Source: Pseudorasbora parva (lineage: Eukaryota; Chordata; Actinopteri; Cypriniformes; Gobionidae). From it: 64,000 nt of DNA. The DNA lies in contig NC_090172.1 in assembly GCF_024679245.1 (NCBI RefSeq), positions 46,731,676-46,795,675 of the forward strand, in the 5' to 3' direction. The first letter of the stretch is position 1; each line of letters opens with the position of its first letter. Positions 26,057-38,400 of the stretch are shown piece by piece. A program made the position numbers and the translations under genes. Under the pieces are notes generated by a model, which worked only from the letters and a program-made list of their open reading frames with translations, had not been told where the DNA came from and did no database searches.

Positions 26057-26902
26057 AGCCGGGTACATACTGTGCGATTTATAATAGTCTTTTACGATTG
26101 TTTCTTGTCAGACTGTACGAACATGATCCCCTATTTAAGCAATTCACACTGTAAGATCTAATTTGTCATTAATGTCAGACTGTACAATTGGTGAGGAGTG
26201 CTAAAACGGATGCAGGTAAGAACATTTTTAAACCGGTGTTTAATATCACCAATGAACAGCGGCATAGCACCAAATTTTGGGCCCTGGGTACAAACCATCT
26301 TGCTGGGCCCCCATACCAAGTACCATAGTGATACCAATGGGTGGGGTTTTGCATTTTTATCATAAAAACACTTAAAACGTAAACAAAATAAGCCACGCTT
26401 TGATTAATGTATATGTATGTATAGAAAACTACTGACTTACTGACTTCTAAGGGCCCCCGCCCCCTGCCTCGGGCCCTGGGTACTCGGTACCCTTTACCCC
26501 CAGTCTGACGACCCTTCCAATGAATGATATTCATTCATCATCAATTAATATCACTGTTCGGTGAAAGTGAGCTGCATTACGCACAGGATTGAAATGGTGG
26601 CTACAAATAAATCTCTAGCGCTCATTTGGTCACAGTTTGTCTTGAAAAACGAAAGATAATTTGATTGTTGTCCTAGGATAAGTCACACTGGAGGAGTGTG
26701 TGCCAAATCTTCTGACACTGCCAGAATTACCTGAGGTAAAATTTGATGGCAGCACTCATTAATCGATTGCCGGGGTGAACATGTCAAAATAACCATCAAG
26801 GACTTCAGATTTTAACCTAGGATCAGAGGAAGCTTTTAGGATTTGCAAATTTTGTCTCAGACGGCCAAATCGTTGGAAAAATTGCAAAGTGTGTACCCGG
26901 CT
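26057..26902. mobile_element. PIF/Harbinger-like element with TAA duplication and a nested insertion
   Basis: Ends AGCCGGGTACA (26057-26067) and TGTACCCGGCT (26892-26902) are inverted repeats with similar continuation (TACTGTGCGATTTAT against CACTTTGCAATTTTTCC). TAA flanks both sides (26054-26056 and 26903-26905), the preferred 3-bp target of PIF/Harbinger. The inside contains paired words such as TCAGACTGTAC. It has no transposase. Confidence 0.7.
26257..26516. mobile_element. 260-bp hAT-like insertion nested in the PIF/Harbinger-like element
   Basis: Exact 8-bp duplications CCAATGAA at 26249-26256 and 26517-26524 flank a segment that starts CAGCGGCATAGCACC and contains 'gggccctgggtac' twice. 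The terminal inverted repeat is weak. The duplication is the main evidence. Confidence 0.6.
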
Positions 26903-26905
26903 TAA

Positions 26906-28373
26906 TGCAATGCTCTCTCATCACTGGTCATTTCCTGTGCCTTATCTATTTGGCCAGAGCTTTGTGGTTCAAATGCAGTCATTGTTCAGAAATAAATCTT
27001 GCGTGTCAACTGAAATATCAAATAACAGGGAATTTGTGGTCGATCACTTGTTTGAGGCTAGTTCAGTGATGGCAGAGTAAAAAAGCAGGAGTCTTGATTT
27101 GTAGTGCATTGATTATTTTATATTTTTAATGAAGAGCCACCCTAATATTAAGAGTTTACATTTCTTTTCCATTAATTGCAATACTCCATATTAGGATACA
27201 ACCAACATTTGTATATGGAATAGTTATTCATTAATAGTAATTCATCTTTAAGGGTTGATTGAGAAACATGAATTCAGCCTACTGGAGTAGTTTAAAGACT
27301 ATTTCATTGTTAATTAAGTAATTAGCTATCACTGTTCATGTAAACTTCACATTTGAGCAATACAGTGCCTTTAAGCATTTTAGTACAGCTCCTGAACATT
27401 TTCTTGCTGGATTAACTTTTATTTTCTTAAACTCATCATCAGTTGAGGTTGCAAATCATCACTTTCTCTGGTTTGTTAAACCACGCAAGTGCTCAGGGGT
27501 CAGGGAATACCCAAGATCCCGTTTGCACAGCATTCTTTGTCACCCGCTCAGCTTTTTACCCACTGTTTCCTTAAGCCTTTTCCTCTTACTCATCTCTTTA
27601 TGAAAAATGGAGAACTCCAAATAATCACCTAACCTTCTCTATGTTTAAAGAATAGCATAGCCTGCCAGATGCCTAATTATGCAATTTGATAAGAAGACCA
27701 ATATCTCTAAGTAAAGTAGGTAACATCCAGGATTAATAGGTTATGATGTTATGAACATCAGGAAACAACATTTCCCTTTTGTAATTTCCTGTTTATCATA
27801 ATTTTTATAGTCTAAAAAGTCTCTTAATCCACATAAATGATGATACTTTACTTGGAAGATCCTTAATCAGCATGGTATTTTCCATGGACACTGCATAAAA
27901 GTTAAGTGAGGTTCTGATCAATGATCATATGATTTTTCTGTTGTCTGTGCAATACACCAGCAGAGCCTTGCCTATGAGTTTCATGTAGACATATTTAGTC
28001 TTGTTTCTAATAAAGTATATTCCTCAACAGCTCTGATATAGTAATTTCACGTTTTTGTGAACAAATACATCAGTTTTACTTTCAAGATCTCTTATCCTCC
28101 TTCCTTCACAGCAAGAGGATCCCACGTTTAAAGTTTCCTCTATGTTCTCCTCAACCACATCTGGTGTCTTTCACCCACTCTTCAGCTATTGTTGATCAGT
28201 TATTTGTCATAATTTCCACAAACAAAATACTTCAATAATTGTTTGTTTGAACTCCCTAACAACAGAGTAAAACAATGTTGCAATTTAACAGAAGGGTCAA
28301 GTGAGAAGGTCAAGTGAGAACAGCCCACTCAACAAATTACTGCTGGATCATAGTTGGCTAATGTGGGTTTGCA
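26906..28373. other. Intergenic, nothing recognised
   Basis: AT-rich, no repeats of note, no coding region with homology. Confidence 0.55.
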
Positions 28374-28375
28374 TA

Positions 28376-28768
28376 CACTGTAAAAAAAAAAAAAAATTCC
28401 GTTTAACTTAAAAAAGTAAGTAATCTGGTTGCCTTAAAATTTTGAGTTTATTGAAATTAAAAATTTGAGTTAATACAATGAAGGAAATGTGTTTAATAAA
28501 TAGAAACTCAAAATATTATTGTATCTGAACCACATAAAAAAATTAATAAATCTGGTAAATAGAACTATTTGGCATGTTGCACTGCATCATCAGAAATAAA
28601 ACTCACACAATTACCCAATATGCTTACAAAATCTTTTAATATTTTTTTTTAATAAAGGTTGTCGAATCTCAAAAAAATTTCATTGTATTAACTCAAAATT
28701 TTAATTTCAATGAACTCAAAATTTTAAGGCAACTAGGTAACTTTTTTTCTAAATAATTTTTTACAGTG
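28376..28768. mobile_element. Foldback MITE with TA duplication (393 bp)
   Basis: Ends CACTGTAAAAAA and TTTTTTACAGTG with TA on both sides (28374-28375 and 28769-28770). The arms extend inward: 'ttgccttaaaattttgag' on the left is matched by 'ctcaaaattttaaggcaa' on the right. Nearly the whole element can fold back. The TA target suggests Tc1/mariner mobilisation. Confidence 0.75.
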
Positions 28769-28804
28769 TAGAAGAGTTCTCTTCTATCATTTTTAATGTA
28801 ACAT

Positions 28805-28990
28805 TCAATCAATCAATCAACTTTATTTATATAGCGCTTTTACAATCACGATTGTGTCAAAGCAGCTTCACAGTGTCAAACAGGATAATATTGCGACAAA
28901 ATTAGATTTGGCTGTACAGTCGTACTGGAGAGAACAGTGATGTTATCAGCTTATTTTAATTTATCATATAGCGACAATGTTGGCAGATCA
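28805..28990. repeat. LINE/SINE 3'-tail-like fragment
   Basis: (AATC)n followed by 'aactttatttatatagcgctttta', 'cacgattgtgtcaaagcagcttcacag' and 'aacaggataat'. This motif is common at the 3' end of fish non-LTR retroposons. No coding part remains. Confidence 0.6.
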
Positions 28991-29154
28991 GTATTATAGT
29001 TTATAGAATTAAATAAGACCTAATTCATACATTTTATTTGTATAATAAGTTGAATAACTTTAATCATATTTTTAGTGTCCCCAACTGAGCAAGCCAAGCC
29101 AAAGGCGACATTAAGACTATTGCTCCTATTCCTGGATGTTGAAGGAAAATATAC

Positions 29155-29235
29155 AGTCAAACCGAAATGTATTCAGACACCTTCAACAATTTCTCATATT
29201 ATCACAGTTTATTCACTATTGGGTAATAAAATATT
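29155..29235. repeat. Tc1-like terminal repeat remnant
   Basis: TACAGTCAAACCGAAATGTA followed by TTCAGACACCTTCAACA resembles a terminal inverted repeat of fish Tc1/mariner elements. No matching second end was located, so it is a solo end or a decayed MITE. Confidence 0.45.
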
Positions 29236-31107
29236 ACCCATATTTTAAGGGTAATAAAATATGACAAGAATTCAGAGTTAAACTGTCAGAACAAATTCAT
29301 CTTGGTAATGTCAGATAACTTAGATAGAAAGGTATGTAATGGATTACAATCAACCAATCCGCCGTTAAATTTAAGTACACAATTAAATAATATCAATGGT
29401 TCATTTTGTTGAATGAAGTCATTGCATTGTGTGTAGTCATTGCAGTTTACAAATACATTCATTCTGATCAACGTTTCAGTAACAAGCCAAAGTATCAAGG
29501 TGATTTCAGGTTGATTGGACACTTTTTACCATTGAGAAATGGGAAAAAGTGTCCCACTAGTAATTACAGTTATAATACTCTCAGTTTTGTTTTCTCAGAG
29601 CCGGAAGTTAGAGTTTGAATATTGCATAAAAGCACTTAATCTTTCAAAATGTGGCTTTGGTCTGTTCCTTTCCCAAAGATTCCTGTGGTTACAGTATAGC
29701 AAACTCATTCCTTTGGGAAATGGAGTTGGCGTTCCCTTTGAGCGCTGCAAGTTCAATTTTCCATTCACAAGTTTACTAGAGGAGAGGCTCAGTTGACATG
29801 ACAACATGACATCACTACTAGGACAGAGTTAAATGTTCCTGTAACACTTCAGTATTCTGTACTAATAAAATAGGCTTTTCCACACTACTTAGCAGAATTT
29901 TTAGTAGACCATTATGTTTATAGGAATGAAGTGTAAATTCATATGTCACCATACGTCCAAATGAGTAAAAGAGGGGACATTATAGTACATTTGACAGTAT
30001 ACACTATTTAGTGCTTGCATGCAAGTCATGAAAACAAGGACATGTAAAAACATCTGTGAGCTTAATTAAAACATTACATAATGTTTTCCCACTTCATGGC
30101 CTGTGAAGTTATTTTTTGACACTTCATTGTCTGGTCCATTCAAGGTCTCACTCCCTTTACAGTTAGTTGATAAGGAGACAGATGTTGTGTTCCAGTAAAA
30201 CAGTTGGTAAGTACTTTAACATTACTTAATGGATGGTTGTAGGCTACCTGGCTTGTTTTTTTTTTTTGTTCAGTGTTTTATAGATGCTTCTCTGCAGGCC
30301 TTCTATTCGCATTCAGCCTGCGCCATATTCCATGTTTGGTCTTGATGATAAAGCTCATACCAGGGAGAATTAAACGTGACTTGAAACATAGCTCCAGGTT
30401 ATTTGTATGTCTCATGTCCTCCTGTCCCTATCACCAAACTATTCCTTATACTTGGAGAATGTAGCCTTCTTTATGAGCATGTGTGAAGGAATGTGTTTTT
30501 GGTAGAGCCAAATATGGTAATGTAATGTGTCATCTTTCCCAAAGGTGAGTCAATGGTTCAGCTTAATGTTCTTAATTGTTCTAGATGAAGAACCTATTTG
30601 TATACATGTTGTGGTTGCTGAGTGTTAAAGGGGATAAATTAGGTCTAATTCAGTCTAAATATCGCCAGTTGTTGGCATGCTAATCCATCCATCCATCCAT
30701 CCATCCATCCATCCATCCATCCATCCATCCATCCATCCATCCATCCATCCCTTGTTTTGGATTTTATTTACTCAGTTATATATTTAGTCTGGCAAAAAAA
30801 TGTAAATAACTAATAATAATCATAATAAAATCTATTACTGAAATGTGTATGTGAGAGTTTTATTAATGACTGAACGAGGAGCTGTAACCTCTGCTGCTAG
30901 ACTAGACTAGACTAGACTATTATGACTTTGCTGTTAACGGTCCTGTAAAAATGAAAAGAGACAGACAGGGAAATAGACTGGGTGGGGGGAAAGTGTTTAT
31001 GTTTGTCTGTGTGAAAAAAGGGGAGAGGGGGACTAAAAAAGCAGACAAGGATGACTTCATAACTTCCGCTAGAGTGTGTGCGCGACTGAAGGGGAGGTCT
31101 CAAGTCC
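29236..31107. other. Intergenic region upstream of serpine1
   Basis: No gene recognised. Contains a (CATC)n microsatellite and five CTAGA units at about 30895-30918. The last 150 bp before the serpine1 TATA-like box are purine-rich (gggtggggggaaag, ggggagaggggg). Confidence 0.55.
30682..30750. repeat. (CATC)n microsatellite
   Basis: About 17 uninterrupted tetranucleotide units. Confidence 0.95.
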
Positions 31108-31116
31108 TTTAAATAG
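31108..31116 (+). promoter_or_regulatory. serpine1: TATA-like box and 5' non-coding exon of serpine1
   Basis: TTTAAATAG at 31108-31116 predicts a start near 31140. The leader ends at 31232 with donor AAG|GTACTT, and the next exon opens one base before the ATG (acceptor TTCAG at 31870-31874). A non-coding first exon joined just before the start codon is usual for this gene in vertebrates. Confidence 0.55.
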
Positions 31117-31875
31117 AGCCAGGCGCTGCTCACAGACACTCTCAGTACAACTCTGTGCTTGCATTGGAGGATCACAATAACGAGCTAAATCTACCAAGAA
31201 ACTCAACGAAAGCAAAGAAAAACTTCTTTAAGGTACTTGTATGCTCTTGTTCTGCTTCATACCGCAAATGGACAAAATGCGTAGACTATATAACCGATGA
31301 GTAGATTTAAACTTTTTTTCATTGTAACTGAGTAACAATATTATGCTGCTGATATGTTTTGATGTGAACAGCATGGAAAAACTTTGGGCTAGATTGGGTT
31401 AATGTGATTGTTAGTTGTGTTATTATCAGTTGTTAATCTGAACAACAGCTTGCACATTATCGTTGTGAGCCTTAGAACTGTTGTAGCCTATACAAACGCT
31501 CATATATTGATCTGTAGGTAAACGTTAGGCATGAAAAAGTGAGTCAAGATAGACAAACAGAAATAGCATGGTAACAGTGGGGGGTGCTTTTGGCACATGA
31601 GGGAGAATTTTCACAAGGGAAAGTAAAGAAGCAGCTTGTTCTCTTTTTGGACGATGTTGAAGCATTTGTTTGTCTCCATGGTTTTGCCTAGTGAGCACAC
31701 CCATATTGTAACCAGAAAAATGAAGAAGGAAAAAATGTCTTTCATAAACTCTTTACCAGCAAACTTTACCCCCCCCCCCCACACACACACACACATAATA
31801 CTACTACTACTACTAATAATAATAATAATAACAACAATCTGCTGACATCTCTCTCTTCTTCCTCACTTATTCAGA

Positions 31876-33966
31876 ATGCAGAGCCTGAGTATGATGCTGA
31901 TCTTTACCCTTTGCGGGTCAAGCTTGTGCAGCCTTATCCAGGAGAAACAGACGGATTTTGGACTGCAGGTTTTCTCCACAGCCGTCGAGTCTGCTCCGGA
32001 CAGAAATCTGGCTCTCTCTCCCTATGGCATCTCCTCTGTGCTGGGCATGGCTCAGCTGGGTGCCTATGGCAGCACACATGAATTGCTCACCTCCAAGATG
32101 GGCTACTCACTACAAGGTAGATAAATAAGAGCAGTAGATGTAATTCAGATCAACTCAAAATATGTTCTGGAACAGCTTAGAAGAAACGTAATTCTAAATG
32201 TAATAAGTACATGTATAATTTATCTTATATTCTGATATTTAAAACATAATATCTTGCTTCCCTAATGTAACATGTAAAGATTTTCTTAACTCAATTCTTT
32301 CTTTCTGTTTGATAGTACGAGGAATGCCAAAGCAACAAAGGCTTCTTCAGAGAGATTTGGCAAGTGAAGATGGAGTGGAAGTGGCCAGCGGTGTCATGGT
32401 CGACAGGAAGATCCTCTTGGAAAAGGTCTTTAGACGCAGCCTGACCAAAGCCTTCCAGAGCATCCCACACCAAATAGACTTTAGCCACCCAGAGATGGCC
32501 AGGCAGGTGATCAACTCCTGGACATCTGACCACACTGGTGGTAAGTTATTAAAGTTAGTGCTATTTTGAATAAATTGCCAGTGGTAATTCTCATTTGTAC
32601 ATCTCTTCAGTTAAGTGCAAATGTAAGCTCACCAATCACACACTAAGATGCTTAACTTGACTTGTTTTAATTTTCTTAGGAATGATTTCTGACTTCCTCC
32701 AACCTGGGGTGCTGAGTGAACAGACACGTTTAGTTCTGTTAAATGCCCTCCATTTCCATGGGATTTGGAAGACACCCTTTGACCCTAAACTTACTACGAA
32801 ACAGCTCTTCCACAGAGTCAACGGCAGTGCTATATCTGTTCCTATGATGACAACGACTCAAAAATTCAACTATGGTGAGTGTCAGTGATTCTTTTAAAAG
32901 AACTGATAGATGGATTGATGGCAGGGAAAGATACATTTAAAAATCTAAGGTTATTTACAGCAGTTTTTTTCTCCAACCAGGTGAGTTTGTGACTGAGGAT
33001 GGTGTGGACTATGATGTCATTGAGGTGCCTTATGAGGGGGAGTCCCTAAGTATGCTTCTGGTGACACCATTTGAGAGAGATGTGCCTCTGATGGACTTGA
33101 ACAAAGAGCTAAGCAGCAGCAGGATTCACCAATGGAGAAAAGAGATGAGAAAGATTAGCAAACGACTGGTTATTCCAAGGTAACCAAGACTTTGATCCAT
33201 TTCTGTGAACTTTCTTTAGCTTTTAACAAAAAAATGTTTTAGCATTTAAAACAAGAGGCCTAATGTATGTTATGATGATTTTTCAGGTTCTCTATGGATG
33301 CAGAAATTGATCTGAAGTCTACACTCACCAAGATGGGTCTTGGAGACCTTTTCAGCCAGAGCAAAGCTGATTTCTCTCGCATTACCAGTGAGTATTAGAA
33401 ATTCACATTTTATTATGTTTTGTTTGGGAATACATTTTAATGGATTCTCTTTGATTTAATCTAACATGTTTTTTCTTTCTCACTGTCTCTCTCTGTTCCA
33501 ACCACTTAGCTGAGGAACCTTTATGTATATCCAAGGTCCTTCAGAAAGTAAAACTTGAGGTGAATGAAGAAGGAACCAAAGGCTCATCTGCCACAGGTAC
33601 AGACACTGAATTGCTAGCTACCACAACAAATATTTAATCGCATTAACAATCATTATAGTGATTCCAAAATGCATCTTTTACATTATTCTGTGACTCCACA
33701 GCGGCTGTCATCTACTCTCGCATGGCTGTAGAAGAGATCACACTAGACAGGCCGTTCTACTTCTTCATTCAACACACACCCACTGGTCAGTTGTGCTTTC
33801 ACCTCATTTCATTACATTTTGATGGATTTTTATCTAAATAAATGTCAGTCTAATTTTGGACATTTGTTTGTTTGTTTGTTTGCTCCCTCAATATTAATAT
33901 ATCCTGCTTAACTTCACAGGTGCATTGTTGTTCAGCGGTCAAGTTAACCAGCCTCAGGAATACTAA
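31876..33966 (+). CDS. serpine1: Plasminogen activator inhibitor 1 (serpin E1)
   Basis: Secreted suicide inhibitor of tissue- and urokinase-type plasminogen activators, so a brake on fibrinolysis and pericellular proteolysis. Coding exons: 31876-32116, 32316-32540, 32680-32874, 32981-33179, 33287-33387, 33510-33596, 33702-33785 and 33920-33966. They join in frame to 392 residues (human 402). Residues 1 to about 20 are a signal peptide (MQSLSMMLIFTLCGSSLCS). The serpin core is clear (NLALSPYGISSVLGMAQLGA, VLLNALHFHGIWKTPF), followed by the hinge EEGTKGSSATA. The reactive loop carries Arg356-Met357 as P1-P1', the same Arg-Met bond as mammalian PAI-1. The C-terminal serpin signature is DRPFYFFIQHTPTGALLFSG. 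The inhibitory hinge and P1 residue are intact, so I infer an active inhibitor. Orthology is supported by the ap1s1 and vgf neighbours. Confidence 0.96.
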
Positions 33967-34443
33967 CAGACTAAAGGAACAAACAGGACAACAAACAGAA
34001 GTACCAAAGAAACTGCTAATAAGTTTGTACACAACATACTACTGAAGACATGAGATCTGTTTTAAAATGAAGTCGGGGAAAAATGCAAAACATTCTATAT
34101 CTGGCATTTGAGCATAGCTTGGAGTGCCAAACTTTAATAAGGAATAACAAAGTTATTCAGTATGTTTTCTCTGCTATAGTGGTATGCTAAACCTGCTATA
34201 GAATATGAAAAGAGAACATTAACATTCAAAGCATATGTCTGAAACATCAAGGACATAATTTAAAGCCTCAGCAGACAAAAGTCTACATGCACTAACAATT
34301 TGAAGATTTAATTGATGTCTATGCTTGTATCACCTGTTTAATGTGCATTATATTTTTTTAAAAAGCTGTATTTTACTGTATTTATATTAATTTATTGTCG
34401 AATGTCATTTTCTTGAAGACTTTTTTTAATTGTTTTGTTTTAT

Positions 34444-34449
34444 AATAAA
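34444..34449 (+). terminator. serpine1: Poly(A) signal of serpine1
   Basis: AATAAA 478 bp after the stop codon. The 3' UTR just before it has several ATTTA/TTATT AU-rich words (about 34375-34400), in keeping with the short-lived PAI-1 mRNA known in mammals. Confidence 0.7.
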
Positions 34450-34742
34450 AGTGACAATATGCGACCACTTTTGCATTCTTTATTAAATTACTGAGGAGCT
34501 GGTGACACCTTGTGTTGAAAGTATGACAACAATACAAATTAAGATATATTGCTCTTTTCAGATAAAATTTAATGCGTAGGTAGCCAAGTGTAATAAATAT
34601 TTTTTTCAGATAAATGTATGATTAGCACGAGCTGAACAGGGTTCTTTACTTGGCATTACCATGATTGTGGCAATGAATGACCAAACTGAGCAGCAGCAAT
34701 CTGGGTTAACAGATTAAAGTTAGAGTGACTCACCCTATCTCC

Positions 34743-34786
34743 GTTACCATGGTAACCTGATTCAGCCCCTGTTTTGCCATGGCAAC
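34743..34786. promoter_or_regulatory. Pair of X-box (RFX) -like palindromes
   Basis: GTTACCATGGTAAC (34743-34756) fits the RFX consensus GTNRCC-N(0-3)-RGYAAC perfectly. A second near-palindrome, TTGCCATGGCAA (34774-34785, then C), fits with one mismatch. The centre-to-centre spacing is 30 bp. They lie about 0.7 kb upstream of the ap1s1 ATG. An AP-1 type TGACTCA is at 34726-34732. Confidence 0.5.
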
Positions 34787-34998
34787 AACATCGGTATGTC
34801 TATTCTACATCCTGATGTCACAGAGGCAAAGCTGTTAATCTTCACAAACGGACAAGAAAACCACTTTATTACTTTTGTATACAAACTTTTAAAACGTTCG
34901 CTATTTTCTATTTAATATTTTTAAAGCAGTAATTAATTTATGTTGAAAGCAAATTAAATTTCTGTAAGAGTTCTTGTGGAGACATGAATGGGCAGAGA

Positions 34999-35010
34999 GC
35001 GCATGCGCGC
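34999..35010. promoter_or_regulatory. NRF1-like site in the ap1s1 upstream region
   Basis: GCGCATGCGCGC agrees with the NRF1 consensus (YGCGCAYGCGCR-like), about 470 bp upstream of the ap1s1 ATG. From 35050 to 35330 there are repeated 'cgaatcggttc' and 'attcgttcacgaatcgg' words in both orientations, probably a palindromic repeat. Confidence 0.4.
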
Positions 35011-35471
35011 TGATGGTGATGACGCTATACCCGACTCATCTCTAGTGACGGAAGCTCAATTCTACGAATCGGTTCTTTCAAACAGTTCGTTTCTAAGAAC
35101 AGATTCTACAGTTATTTTACTTAATAATTAAACGTGGTCTCTGACATCTCTGCCTCGCATATTAAATAGTCTAAAATTTTGTCGGCACATATTGCTGTTT
35201 ATTACGTGTAGTTTCATTAATACGGCAGTTTTTACAGTAATGCATTAGTCCCATTCGTGAACGAATCGGTTCAAACAATTCATTGAAAAGATCCGACACA
35301 AAAGAACAATTCGTTCACGAATCGGACAGAGCTACTCCAGGCTGATTCAATGGGGCTCTGAAACTACGAGTAACGTTAGTCAGTTAGACATGTATTGATT
35401 GTTGCGGTATTTACCAAAAAGCGGTTTGCTGTTCACTGAAATTACCTGACTGCTCTCATTAAGCCGTCAGA

Positions 35472-38400
35472 ATGGTAAGTTATACTCTTATAGTGCTATT
35501 AATCTGCACTTTTCGTGCAGAGCTAGCTAGCTAAAGCTAAGTAAGTACCTGCTGGACACCTCAAAACCTGCTTAAAGATTCACATCTCACCTTCGGGCCC
35601 TATGTTGTCTGTTCGGAGTGGACGCTTTGTGTGGTTTAACGAAGTTACATCTCACTATTAAATCGAGAAATTCTCTAGATGTCATAGATTGAAAAGCGTT
35701 TGTTCACTAACGTTACCATGTCGGTTTGACAGCTGGATTTGATGTTAAATTGATAATAATAATTAATCTGCTAAATGCTATTGAGTATTTCCGGAATATC
35801 CAAGGTATCGACGTTGGCGGAACCTGAGGTTTCAAATGAAATCATTTTCTGAAATCAATTTAAATCATTTTTTTAAAAGTTGTCTTTCAACGTTAACTCT
35901 TTTGATTCGACCCGGAAACGGTTGTCTAGTTGCTGTATAGTGTGTTTTTAATGTGAGATTCAGATGAACTGTGAGTCAGAATGCCTTAAATCGCACAGTA
36001 CATTTTTAGCGCCATGTAACAATGTGTTTTCTCAAAGCTATTCCCTTATAGAAGTATTTCACAACGTATTTCCTTTGTTTAATCAGTTAAGCATGAAAGG
36101 AAGTGCTGCTCTGAGAGATAATATCCAACACATCATAAGCCATACAGTGCCAACTGAAGAAAGCACTCATGCTCATAACAGAGGAAAGCAAAATGGGATG
36201 TCTTTTTAGTCTGTACTCTGTTTGCCATATTCACTTAACTGACCTGAATTTGCTTATGCTTAGCTCTATAAACAGCTCAAACAAACCATACAAGTCTATA
36301 AGAGCATTTTCCCCCATATAAGACTTTGTTTTCCCCTCTTTCTATGTTGCTAGAAAAACAGCAGAAAACATTCATCGCTGTAAGTAAAGATGTGTAGTTT
36401 AGCAGTAGACGGTGATCTGATTGTCTGTTCTGTAGATTTTAATGTTCTTTATTAACAGTAGATTTTCATGAATGTGAAAGTTTAATGTCCAACGTCTGTG
36501 TGCTTAAACTACTAACTAATATTAAAAGACATTGCACTGATCAAACAATGCATGGTTTTAACAAACTTGTCTTTATATGTGGAGGCTAAATTTTCACTTG
36601 ATATGGCTGCTAAATATGGACATCTTTTTATAGCATTGAATAATTTAGTCTCTCTCCCTTAGGAGGTTACTATTCTCGTCTTTGGCCTCAATATGAAAAA
36701 AATGTCCCACATCTCTCCCGTCTTTTTTATGTCTCTCTTTTTTCTGGATGTTAAGCGGCTGTTGTACATCAGAGCCTTTCACTGCCAAGTGCAGTGCACC
36801 ATTTTTAGACTATTTCAAGGGCTAATGTAGGCTGACAAATTCTGGCACAAAGTATAAGTCCTCAATTTAGCAACCTGGTAAGAAATCCTCCACAATTAAA
36901 CTAATGTGTGCTTGGAGCAGTAGTATTCCACGTGACAGTCTTGTGGTTTTTAATCATAGTGTGTCGTGATCAGAAAATGTGATGGTTATTGATAGCCTTT
37001 GGAGTGGTTTCAGCTAAATGCACCTTGTTGGATATGTGGGCCATGTCTGTTGGGAGCAGATGCAGTGCTCTTTAGCTCTCCTCTTAAATATTTAACACAT
37101 CTGAAATGTATAGGCCAGCTCGCTTTCTAATTTTATAATGATGGATGACGCTGAAGTTCTTTTTAGGGCAAAAAAAAAGCACAATTTCTACACACTTTTT
37201 TCCATTACGCCTTCATCCTTTCTGATAAGTTAGATACTGGTGGTGGTTTTATTGAATCATCATCCTCATTTGTATGTGGGTAGTTAACAAATAACGTGTG
37301 TATTACCAAAAGTGTTGTTTTTGCAAACTAAAACCTTTATATTTTTTATTAATTAAAATTAATTTAAAGGGTTAGTTCAGCAAAAAAATGAAAATTATCC
37401 CATGATTTGCTCACCCTAAATTTACTAAATTCACAGTCTAAATTTAGACATTCTTCTTTCAGATGAATAAAATCGGATTTACTTTATAACGTTTTTAAAG
37501 GTGCCCTAGAATGAAAAATTGAATTAACCTTGCCATAGTTAAATAAAAAGAGTTCAGTACATAGACATCACATTCAGTGAGTCTCAAACACCAATGTATC
37601 CTCCTTAATAAATCTTGTTTGTGAAAAGCACCACGGAAAAACAGGCTATTTTCAACATAACGCCCACTGTGACGCAATCGCTAGGATCATTAATATGTAT
37701 GCTCCCAACATTTATATGTCAGCCAATGTTCATTTTCAGGTGGAACTGCGCAGCTGAATCATCAGTTCAGCAGGTAAACAAGCGACACGCGAGGATAGTG
37801 AAAACGGCAGATCATGGAAATAAATGTCATGTTCCAGGCAGTGCAGGGGATGTGAGGACTTTTCATAGCCTTCCCACAGATAGTAAATGTCAGCAGTCAT
37901 GGTTGATGTTTATTTACATTCGGATGCCGCAACAATTTAATTCAAAGTTGTTTGTTTGCTTGGCCCATTTCACCACGGATATTTTCTCTGTGATATACCT
38001 GGGCAATATCAAGCAGGTTTCGCTCAGCGTCTGAAACTGAAGAAAGGGCCGATTCCAACCATATTCCTGCAAACAGTAAGTAGTGATTTTATCCACTTCT
38101 TGACTCTCGAACCCATTTCTGATTAAATTGAACGTTTTTTAGTAGTAAGACAACATTATGATAATATCCCCTGTGTTGTCTAGATCCAAAGCAAGATGCT
38201 AGTACTGGAAACTCCAAGTAGCACACATAACAGTTGGTCAAATGACAAAGTTAATATTATTTCCTGCCAGTGTTGTCATAAAATACAACAGTAGATACAA
38301 ATGTCGATCCTATTTGACAGCTTGAAATCTAAATTAGCCTATATTTCATCATTAAAACATAACTCAAAAACTAACTACGTTTACTACTACTGTTTAGTTG

